Below are positions 56,710-64,000 of a stretch of DNA of 64,000 nucleotides, in pieces (position 1 is the stretch's first letter; every line of letters begins with the position of its first letter). The DNA is taken from positions 25,531-89,530 of the forward strand of contig JAISPG010000060.1 in NCBI GenBank assembly GCA_031275085.1, in the 5' to 3' direction. The stretch comes from Bacteroidales bacterium (GTDB lineage Bacteria; Bacteroidota; Bacteroidia; Bacteroidales; ML635J-15). The notes beneath the pieces are model-generated. The model worked only from the letters and a program-made list of their open reading frames with translations, was not told the origin of the DNA and made no database searches. A program made the position numbers and the translations under genes.

Positions 56710-58404
56710 TTATTGTTTTACAAATTTTGACGAATAGCTGTTTTTATTATTTGTCGCATTTATAAAATAAAAACCAGAAGACAAATCAGAGATATCAAGA
56801 TCAAACTTATTCCACTGATTGTTTGAGATATTTAGCTCAAATGTTTTAAGTATATTCCCCTGCTGGTTAAAAATAGAAATCTGGTAAATATCTTCCGGAA
56901 GATTGTTGGCTATTATATATAAAACATTTTTTACCGGATTGGGAAATGCTTTAATATATTTTTCTTCAATGTTTACATTAATGGCATCGGTAGTTTGAGA
57001 GTCTTTTATATAAAATTTATGCGGATCATAATGTCCAATATAAGGATGGTTTTCGGTTTTTAAATTACTGTCGGTTGCTTTTATAAAATAACATATTGAG
57101 TCATTTTGGTTAAAATTTTCCAGACTGATACTATATATGTTATCTTGAATATTTGTCATTTCATATTCTGTAAAGTCACCATTATTTATTTTTAAAAATA
57201 AACTTACTGATGTTATTGAACCTGAATTATTTAAACAGTAAATTTCAGCAGTGAAATCATAATTATTTCGAAGAGAAACAGTATCAACAAATGGAAAATG
57301 TGATATCCTCAACATCTCAAAGTCAGGTACTTCATGTGTTCTGCAATGAAGAGCATCGGTACTTTCCCATGTTGTGTGAGAAATTCCTATTATCTCATAC
57401 CCGGGCATGGCATTTTCATAAGTTTCGAGAGCATCAGTATTATATTGGCTACCTGTACCGCTTACTATAGGGACGTATACCTTATTATTTACAATCAAAG
57501 AATTGGTATATGGTTGCCCGTTAGGACTATATGTTCTGTATACTTTATATTTATTTCCATATGAACTTGTTTGATTAGCCCAATAATCAGCCATTGCTTC
57601 AAAGTCGGCATAACGGTAGTCTGTAGAAGAAACTTTTGTTATAAGTATTTTATCTATATCCAGAAATTTTCCCCAGCAGTCTATGTGTTCTATATAATCA
57701 TCCAGAGGATCCTCTAAAAGATGGTAGTTTGTTATTCCCAAATAACTTTCAACCATAGTTGTTATTTCTTCGTAGGAAAGATCAGAATTTTCGGTGTAAA
57801 CAAGATCACACGAAGCAGCTACTCCTAATCCATCGGTCATGTAATTACCGCCGGTATGTGTTAAGTCCATACCGAAAACATCAGCTTCAAAAAAAGAGCC
57901 AAATAATGAGGGGATATCATCATCATTTGGTCTTGGACGATTATATGGAAAATCGACCAGTCCGATTTTACGGTCTTCACTGTACTCAATAAATAGCGGA
58001 CTATAATCTCTTGTCCAGTAACTATCGATTTGGGAATTTATGAATTCAATGTTTTGCATATTTACATTTGAATTCTGTAAATTTTGTGTCAATGTTGCAA
58101 TCATTGAGTTTGAACATAATAAGTATACTTTTACATCTTCAGAGAGTTGCCTGATGAAGTCGGTAGGTATTCCAAACATGTAAGGATATGCAATTATTAC
58201 TCCCTGATTGGGTTCAAATTCGGCAATATTTCTCACAAAGCCTTCAGGAGGTGTGGTGGTTGTAAAATTTTTATTTTTAGAACCATCGAATTCCACAGGA
58301 CTGAGCATATGATGTTTCCCTTCAAAAGTCTGAGGGATTTGCTCTTGTGCAAAAATTATTGTAAAGTTCAGCAGAATAAGTATTATACTTATAAATATCT
58401 TCAT
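56710..58404 (-). CDS. secreted peptidylarginine deiminase-like enzyme (PPAD family) with T9SS sorting domain
   Basis: 564 residues: signal peptide (1-19), deiminase domain (about 50-365), Ig-like domain (about 370-465) and T9SS C-terminal domain (about 480-564, FPNPVKNVLYI ... SGFYFINA). Compared with P. gingivalis PPAD as I remember it, all key residues are present with a shift of 3-4: Asp133 (WTRDYS), Arg156 and Arg158 (YNRPRPND), His240 and Asp242 (EHIDCWG), Asn301 and nucleophile Cys354 (DALHCRTHE). Arg156/158 correspond to the PPAD residues that grip the carboxylate of C-terminal arginine, separating it from agmatine deiminases. It starts 1 nt after the gingipain-like gene. Substrate choice remains inference. 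Confidence 0.88.
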   Translation of the reverse strand: MKIFISIILILLNFTIIFAQEQIPQTFEGKHHMLSPVEFDGSKNKNFTTTTPPEGFVRNIAEFEPNQGVIIAYPYMFGIPTDFIRQLSEDVKVYLLCSNSMIATLTQNLQNSNVNMQNIEFINSQIDSYWTRDYSPLFIEYSEDRKIGLVDFPYNRPRPNDDDIPSLFGSFFEADVFGMDLTHTGGNYMTDGLGVAASCDLVYTENSDLSYEEITTMVESYLGITNYHLLEDPLDDYIEHIDCWGKFLDIDKILITKVSSTDYRYADFEAMADYWANQTSSYGNKYKVYRTYSPNGQPYTNSLIVNNKVYVPIVSGTGSQYNTDALETYENAMPGYEIIGISHTTWESTDALHCRTHEVPDFEMLRISHFPFVDTVSLRNNYDFTAEIYCLNNSGSITSVSLFLKINNGDFTEYEMTNIQDNIYSISLENFNQNDSICYFIKATDSNLKTENHPYIGHYDPHKFYIKDSQTTDAINVNIEEKYIKAFPNPVKNVLYIIANNLPEDIYQISIFNQQGNILKTFELNISNNQWNKFDLDISDLSSGFYFINATNNKNSYSSKFVKQ

Positions 58405-58405
58405 T

Positions 58406-61400
58406 TTATTTATTTACAACAAATCTGGAACGGTATATTTCATTTTTGGTTATAATTTCTACAAAATAATTTCCATTTACAAATGAATCGGAATTTATTA
58501 TTGCATGGTTTGCTCCTTTTTCGAATTCAATATTGGATAGTTCATAAACAACTTGTCCGCTTATATTATAAATTTTAATATTTGACGACAGGTTATCGTT
58601 TACATTAAAAAGAATATTCACAACATTTTTTGCCGGATTAGGATATATATCCAGTTTATTTTCATTGATTTCAATATCTTCATTTGTTACTATTACACTA
58701 GTGCTGAAAGGAGGTAGTATAATATTGTCGATCCAGGCACAATCGCTTCCTGTGCTTTGAGATACGTCCTTAATATACATCCATTTGAATTCTCTTGAGC
58801 CTGTGCTGACTTCATATGTTTCGGCACTCCAGTCTTGTGTTCCTGCCCATATGCCTTTTTGGATGTCGTCAATATAAAAAGCCAGATAATCACAATATCC
58901 CCACCAGCTGGAGTAAGCTTCGCAGCTTACTTTTCTATAAAACTCTATATTACTATTTTGTGTAACATCTAAAATAATTTTTAAAGAAGTAGTTTGTGAA
59001 TGAGAAATGTTTCCTGATTTTGCGGAATAATTTCCTTCATATTTTTCATTTGAAACAATAGTCCATGCCCTTGAATCAGTATTTTCCCAGGTAAAAGTTG
59101 TAAAACTGTTGGATTCCCAGTCTTCAATTGCCAGACCTATTGGTAAACACATGCTTAGTGAATATGAGTATCCGTTACTGTTTGATATGAAAGAAAAACA
59201 AATTTCATTATCATCGTATGGAATGTTGTCGGAAATGTTTACTTCAAATTCAATTATTTCGTTCTCATTTGCATCAATAGCGTTGAATGGTATGGAAGGA
59301 ATAGATATTATAGCGTATTCCGATTCTGTTGACAATATAGCTGTTCCTTCGGGTAGTTTTCCATGTCCGTTATTTGAAATTTTAAATGTAAGTTTTACTG
59401 TTTCATTTTCGTCAATTCTGCCATTATTATTCCCACCGTTCTCATCATTTACTCCGATAAATCCTAACTCAACTTTTGGCGCATTTACAGTTATATTGTA
59501 AAATGATTCCCAGGAATTTTCATCAGAATCAGTTATGTATAACCTTAAAGGAATTATTTCCTGATCAGGAATAAAATATGGTATTTCTATTGTGTAGGCA
59601 TCATTAACTGTTGTAGTTCCTTCAGAAGCGATATTGCCAAAATCGGCAGTATTGTCTTGAATAATTACCTCCTGATGAGTAGTGCTTAATACTGCTGAAA
59701 CATTTGAAGCTGTTTCTATTCCAACATTTTTTAATCCTTGATTTATTTTTATAGTTTCTCCGAAATCGGCAAAGCCGTTATTGTTTCCTTGAGAATCGTT
59801 AATTGAAAAACTATCGCTGATTATGTATGGACCATCCGGAACAACTGCCTGAATATCACTTTGAAATGTGATTTTGTTATATGCAGTTACTGTCAGTTTT
59901 AAGCTTCCCGGTAATATTTGGGTTGGTAGCGGTATATTAGCGATTCCTCCTGTAACATAAGCATATCCGATTATTTCAGTATTTCCATTGTTTACAATGC
60001 TTAAACATGCTAAAGCATTTTCTGTGTTGCAATTAACGGGAAATATTGAAGATCCTATACTAAATACAGGTGGATGTGTTATTGCCATTGCAGATGGAGT
60101 CTTTGTGCGTACCATTATTGAAGGATCTCCGAAAATTGTCCATGTATCTGCCATTTCCTGTCCGTATCCACCTCTTTGAATCATATAAAACATTCCATTA
60201 AAAGAAATACCGCCGAAAGTTCTTTTTATATTTGCAGAATAACTTTCAACCAAAATATCGACCATTTCATCTTGTCCGTTCATTGGTTCAACCCAGGTTT
60301 GATTGATAGTGGAACCTAAAAATGCAATAGCACCTGTAGGGTTTCCGTTATTTGTGGCTCTGAGCCAGGTTTCTGCAAAACATGTGTTTGAGGCAAAATC
60401 GCCGTTAACACAGGCGACGCTCCAAATGAAAGGAAGTTTATTTTCATTGGTAAGCGAATTTACATTCGAATTAACAAAAGAAGTATTTACCCATTCGTCA
60501 ACATCACCATGTCCGATATAATTTGCAACTCCGACTCCATTGTTTAAAGCTGTACTTATTTGAGAGTTAGAACCTCCTGATTCGTTAACATGAGTAACTG
60601 TATAACCATAGTTTTGAAGGTCTGTCCTTATAAGATTCATATGTTGCACATCAGATTCTCCATTATGTCCGCCTCCTGCTCCTTCGGCAGAAGCACTGCC
60701 AAATGCATTTCCGAGCCAGGTTGCGGTTTCGTCGAGAATTTTTTCATAATGTATTGTCCTTTCAACCTGAGTCTTAATATTTGCAGTGGAGTTTCCTGAA
60801 AATCTTCCGATAAAGATATCGGCATAACTATCATTACCTGCTAAGTAAGCGTAGGAATTGTCTGATGCACAGGTTCCTTCGGAATACGAAATCCGCATGC
60901 TTGGAACATCTGCATCGTCTCCAACCAATAATACATATGTAAGATTATTGTTATTATAATAATTTTGAATATAAGATTTTAATTGAGTCGCAGTAAGCGA
61001 TGAACTTATTGTACTGGTTAAAACCATTTCCGTTTCTATACCTTTTTCGCGTTTCCATTTTACAAAATCAGACATTTCGCCGGCATAAGTGTCTTTTACG
61101 ATAATAAGCATTTTGCCTGGCGTCCCTTCCGCTAAAGGAGTATATTTAGAATCGTTACTGTAATTTATAAATAAGTTGCTGTATATTTTCTCAAATTCAC
61201 CACTAGGCCTTTCAATGTTCTCAGATGATGTATTTTTTGAATTATCTTCACTATACTTAATTCTCACAAGTATTTCTTTATATATTTTTAATTCTTTCGA
61301 AATTGCATTATAAGAAAAAGGAGAAATGCTGATATTTACTCCTTTAATATTTCTTATATTGTAAGGATCGCTTATGTCGCATATTTCTTCGGGGAAGAAA

Positions 61401-61837
61401 GCATTTGTTTTATAAATACTTCCATATTTATACGGAACATCATCAGGGTTTATTGTACGCAATATGCTCCCTTTCGACGGAGCAATGCTGATATCGGTTA
61501 AAATTTGATAATCGGCTGATACTATTTCGTATACTGCATAGCTATTGTCTGGGATCATTAATGCTTTGGTAATATATGGCAACGAAGGTACTCCCTCTTT
61601 TAAAATATTATTAAAATTTTCGATGACAGGTATTAATTCAACACCTTTTGGAGTATTCACTTCATCAAATCTAAAAGAGTTTAAAGATATTTTAATTAAA
61701 ATATCTTTTTCTGATTTTTCTAAAACTGATATTTCCGGTTCAATTTTATTATTTTCATTCAAAAAAATATAGTTTGATTGTCCAAATAAAATTGAAGAAA
61801 TCAATAAAATAATACTTAATGTCAAAAATTTTTTCAT
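58406..61837 (-). CDS. gingipain-like C25 cysteine protease with T9SS sorting domain
   Basis: 1143 residues. Signal peptide (1-19), propeptide (to about 231), C25 catalytic domain (about 232-590), Ig-like domain, two beta-sandwich repeats with Asn/Gly-rich Ca2+-site-like loops (NDSQGNNNGFADFGE; NDENGGNNNGRIDENE), a jelly-roll module (about 920-1060) and a T9SS sorting domain (about 1070-1143, IYPNPAKNVVNI). The dyad His443 (IGHGDVDEW) and Cys476 (SVACVNGDF) are spaced 33 apart as in RgpB; Glu385 and Asp396 match RgpB Glu152 and the S1-pocket Asp163. The presumed junction SKYTP has Lys231 where RgpB has Arg. Minus-strand TATTTTTG (61884-61877) is a likely -7 box. Confidence 0.92.
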   Translation of the reverse strand: MKKFLTLSIILLISSILFGQSNYIFLNENNKIEPEISVLEKSEKDILIKISLNSFRFDEVNTPKGVELIPVIENFNNILKEGVPSLPYITKALMIPDNSYAVYEIVSADYQILTDISIAPSKGSILRTINPDDVPYKYGSIYKTNAFFPEEICDISDPYNIRNIKGVNISISPFSYNAISKELKIYKEILVRIKYSEDNSKNTSSENIERPSGEFEKIYSNLFINYSNDSKYTPLAEGTPGKMLIIVKDTYAGEMSDFVKWKREKGIETEMVLTSTISSSLTATQLKSYIQNYYNNNNLTYVLLVGDDADVPSMRISYSEGTCASDNSYAYLAGNDSYADIFIGRFSGNSTANIKTQVERTIHYEKILDETATWLGNAFGSASAEGAGGGHNGESDVQHMNLIRTDLQNYGYTVTHVNESGGSNSQISTALNNGVGVANYIGHGDVDEWVNTSFVNSNVNSLTNENKLPFIWSVACVNGDFASNTCFAETWLRATNNGNPTGAIAFLGSTINQTWVEPMNGQDEMVDILVESYSANIKRTFGGISFNGMFYMIQRGGYGQEMADTWTIFGDPSIMVRTKTPSAMAITHPPVFSIGSSIFPVNCNTENALACLSIVNNGNTEIIGYAYVTGGIANIPLPTQILPGSLKLTVTAYNKITFQSDIQAVVPDGPYIISDSFSINDSQGNNNGFADFGETIKINQGLKNVGIETASNVSAVLSTTHQEVIIQDNTADFGNIASEGTTTVNDAYTIEIPYFIPDQEIIPLRLYITDSDENSWESFYNITVNAPKVELGFIGVNDENGGNNNGRIDENETVKLTFKISNNGHGKLPEGTAILSTESEYAIISIPSIPFNAIDANENEIIEFEVNISDNIPYDDNEICFSFISNSNGYSYSLSMCLPIGLAIEDWESNSFTTFTWENTDSRAWTIVSNEKYEGNYSAKSGNISHSQTTSLKIILDVTQNSNIEFYRKVSCEAYSSWWGYCDYLAFYIDDIQKGIWAGTQDWSAETYEVSTGSREFKWMYIKDVSQSTGSDCAWIDNIILPPFSTSVIVTNEDIEINENKLDIYPNPAKNVVNILFNVNDNLSSNIKIYNISGQVVYELSNIEFEKGANHAIINSDSFVNGNYFVEIITKNEIYRSRFVVNK

Positions 61838-62217
61838 TTGAGATTTTATTTAATAAATGCTGAAAAATTACATATACAAAAATAACGACATTTTTGTATA
61901 AAAAAAACAGTTGCCTAAAAAGATATGAACTTTTAAATTTTCAGGCATTTCTACAGAGTTCCTAATTATGAATTTTCTTTAAATCCGGAACATGATCTGC
62001 ATGAAAATTATGCTGAAAAGTTTATAAAATATTTCCTGTAGCTGTGATTTTTTGCGCTATTTGACAGAATAACAAAATATTATAGAATAAAAGATGGTAT
62101 TGTCCGGATTTTATTTTATTTTTGTAACGTCTTTTAAATTACATAAATAGGCTTAATGCAGTCTATATACAAAAATGAAAATTAAGACAGTATATTTGAA
62201 TTATTAAGTATAATTAT
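61838..62217. other. divergent intergenic region between the gingipain-like and subtilase genes
   Basis: 380 nt, AT-rich, no convincing frame. It holds a -7-like TATTTTTG on the minus strand (61884-61877) for the gingipain-like gene and another on the plus strand (62117-62124) for the subtilase; neither has a TTG at the ideal distance. No long inverted repeat was seen. Confidence 0.5.
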
Positions 62218-64000
62218 ATGAAGAGAAAAACACTGATTTTAGCTGTTATCAGCATTACATTTATTTCAAGTTTGTTTTCACAAACTATTTCGCCGGGTTA
62301 TATTGACGGGCATTTATATTTTAAATTTAATGATAGTTATAGTATTGGTTTTAAAGTTAATGAAAATACTTCTATCGACTATGATCAATTACCGGACTTA
62401 CATTATTTATTCGACAGATATGGAGTTACATTAATAACACGCCCGTTATTGATTTTTGATGATCAGAGACTGGCAAGAATTATCCGTATAGAATTCTCAG
62501 ATGCTGAAAACATAGATATTTTTATAAAAGAACTGGAACTAAATCCTGATATAGAATATGCCGAAAAAGTTCCATACGTGAAAGAATTTGTAACTTATAA
62601 TGATCCGTATTATGCTAATTTGTCCGGACTTAATTTTAAGTGGCATCTGGAAAAAATAAATGCTGCACAGGCTTGGGGACTTCAAACAGGTTCGGCTTCA
62701 GTAAAAGTTGCTATAGTTGATAATGCAGTTTGGGGAGCACATCCTGATCTGAATATTTCAACATCAAATCAATGTAATGTTGGCAATGGAACAACTTCTC
62801 CTGGGAATTCGGCACCTCCTACAAGCGTTTCGCAAAGTACAAATTGTACTGAAGATGATATTTATGAAGGAGAGTGCCAGAGTTATAAATGGTCGCATGG
62901 AACACATTGTGCCGGACTGGTAGGAGCAACAAATAATAACGGAATAGGTATTTCTTCCATTGGCGGAGGTGTAACATTAATGGGAGTCAGGGCAGCTAAT
63001 GATGATCGTGTAATGTATTATAATGCCAATGGCGTTTCCTGGGCGATAGATAATGGAGCAAAGGTTGTAAGTATGTCTTATGGATCAGTCAACCAGTCGA
63101 CATCGGAACGTAATATGTATCAGACAGCAGTTGATAACGGAGTTATTCTGATTGCAGCAGCAGGAAATGATGGAGACGGGGATAATGAAATAAGTTATCC
63201 TGCAGGCTATCCTATGGTAATAAGTGTTGCATCTATTGATAATAACGGAAGATTATCAAATTTTTCTCAGTGGGGAACAGGAAGGGCTGATATTGCGGCT
63301 CCAGGAGGATATGACATATATTATGGGAGTATAGCTTATCCGAACATTCTTAGTACTACGTATTGCACTAATCAATTCTACAGACTTATTGTAGATATGT
63401 ATGATTTTAACGGAACATATTATGACGGCATGCAGGGAACATCAATGGCATGTCCGATGGTTGCCGGTCTGGTTGGTTTGATGGCATCGGCATACCCTGA
63501 TATTACATATACTCAGGTAAAATCATGTCTTCAGTCTACTGCAACAGCATTATCAAGCGGATCAAATCCGATCGATGGAAACGGATATATAAATGCGTAT
63601 GCTGCTGTGGGATGTGCACAATCATTGGCAGGAACTTCTGGTGGAGATTGTTCATGGTTAACAAATATCACCCAGACAGATAATGATAATATGAATGAAC
63701 CTGGTGGTGCTTATTTATGGGGACAAGACCGCACAAATGGTATTGTGACTTATGCCGAACGTTTTGTAAATACAACAACAGGAACTATAGACTCAATAGA
63801 AGTATATGTTTATAAGGCAGCTTCCTTAACTCCGTCGTATTCTAATGTTACTTTCAGGATTTATGGAGAATCAGCCGGTTCACCAGGAACGGTTCTAGGA
63901 TCAAAAACACTTGCATACAGCTATTTTACACAAAATTCGGTAAAATCAATTAAATTTGATACTCCGGTTTCTGTATCCGGAAATTTCTATGTAGGATTTG
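62218..64000 (+). CDS. subtilisin-like S8 serine protease, secreted (3' end beyond the window)
   Basis: The frame from ATG 62218 stays open to the window edge (594 codons visible). A signal peptide (about 1-22, SSLFSQ) and an N-terminal propeptide-like region (to about 130) precede the catalytic domain. The S8 triad is visible: Asp in VDNAVWGAHPD, His in SHGTHCAGL and Ser in GTSMACPM, with the oxyanion Asn in AAAGNDGDG. After about residue 470 a beta-sandwich begins (GTIDSIEVYVYKAASLTPSYS). A T9SS sorting domain is expected past the edge but cannot be checked. It is divergent from the gingipain/deiminase operon. Confidence 0.9.
   Translation, partial: MKRKTLILAVISITFISSLFSQTISPGYIDGHLYFKFNDSYSIGFKVNENTSIDYDQLPDLHYLFDRYGVTLITRPLLIFDDQRLARIIRIEFSDAENIDIFIKELELNPDIEYAEKVPYVKEFVTYNDPYYANLSGLNFKWHLEKINAAQAWGLQTGSASVKVAIVDNAVWGAHPDLNISTSNQCNVGNGTTSPGNSAPPTSVSQSTNCTEDDIYEGECQSYKWSHGTHCAGLVGATNNNGIGISSIGGGVTLMGVRAANDDRVMYYNANGVSWAIDNGAKVVSMSYGSVNQSTSERNMYQTAVDNGVILIAAAGNDGDGDNEISYPAGYPMVISVASIDNNGRLSNFSQWGTGRADIAAPGGYDIYYGSIAYPNILSTTYCTNQFYRLIVDMYDFNGTYYDGMQGTSMACPMVAGLVGLMASAYPDITYTQVKSCLQSTATALSSGSNPIDGNGYINAYAAVGCAQSLAGTSGGDCSWLTNITQTDNDNMNEPGGAYLWGQDRTNGIVTYAERFVNTTTGTIDSIEVYVYKAASLTPSYSNVTFRIYGESAGSPGTVLGSKTLAYSYFTQNSVKSIKFDTPVSVSGNFYVGF

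Noticed and set aside
56710..58404. Agmatine deiminase (cytoplasmic polyamine pathway)
   Set aside because: Signal peptide, T9SS domain and the YNRPRPND arginines point to the PPAD branch; agmatine deiminases are cytoplasmic and lack these.
58147..58455. Plus-strand frames of 60-130 codons opposite the deiminase and gingipain genes
   Set aside because: They are antisense shadows of strongly conserved minus-strand genes and have no protein-like features.

Overview
This is a low-GC window from a Bacteroidota (Bacteroidetes) chromosome, most likely an anaerobic or microaerophilic member of Bacteroidia/Bacteroidales. The evidence is the gene order rpsU-xerC-hpf-tRNAs-tuf-tRNA-secE-nusG-rplKAJL-rpoBC-DUF3467, promoters of the Bacteroidetes TTG-N18/20-TAnnTTTG type, near absence of Shine-Dalgarno sequences, many short lipoproteins, DUF4270, type IX secretion system (T9SS) parts (SprE/PorW, PorX, a PorE-like protein) and T9SS C-terminal sorting domains. 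A NuoE-type hydrogenase/dehydrogenase subunit and a flavodiiron protein point to anaerobic redox metabolism. No CRISPR, rRNA, prophage or complete insertion sequence was seen.

Layout. 1-600: end of a minus-strand redox operon (NuoE-like subunit and the first codons of the next gene). 800-16000: the translation and transcription super-operon, with five tRNAs (Thr, Tyr, Gly, Thr, Trp), a 13-bp hairpin between rplL and rpoB and a strong terminator after DUF3467. 16200-23700: YitT-type membrane protein, GT4 glycosyltransferase, and a minus-strand block including the HATPase/PHP/DRTGG trio typical of [FeFe]-hydrogenase loci, an epimerase-type threonine dehydrogenase and a secreted C1 peptidase. 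23900-31300: queE, a TPR/PD40/OmpA (PorE-like) protein, a secreted serine beta-lactamase-like hydrolase, a lone DUF1016 nuclease that looks horizontally acquired, and an acyl-CoA synthetase. 31300-45530: housekeeping genes, mostly minus strand (corA, DUF192, MsbA-like ABC, purB, phosphatase, radA, rfaE2, panD, panC), with a plus-strand deoxynucleoside kinase, a TPR lipoprotein and a SanA-like protein. 45700-54500: plus-strand run of a GT5-like half protein, DUF4270 lipoprotein, glmS, sprE/porW, porX and tsaE. 54500-64000: universal stress protein, flavodiiron protein, then secreted cargo: a gingipain-like C25 protease and a peptidylarginine-deiminase-like enzyme in a two-gene operon, and a divergent subtilisin-like protease that runs off the end.

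The most striking unit is the gingipain/deiminase pair (56710-61837). The genes are 1 nt apart on one strand, both carry signal peptides and T9SS sorting domains, and all catalytic and substrate-binding residues I could align from memory with Porphyromonas RgpB and PPAD are present. An Arg-protease would make the C-terminal-Arg peptides that a PPAD-type enzyme citrullinates, so this looks like a genetically linked 'cut then deiminate' module. The same window encodes PorX and SprE/PorW, which belong to the export route for such cargo.
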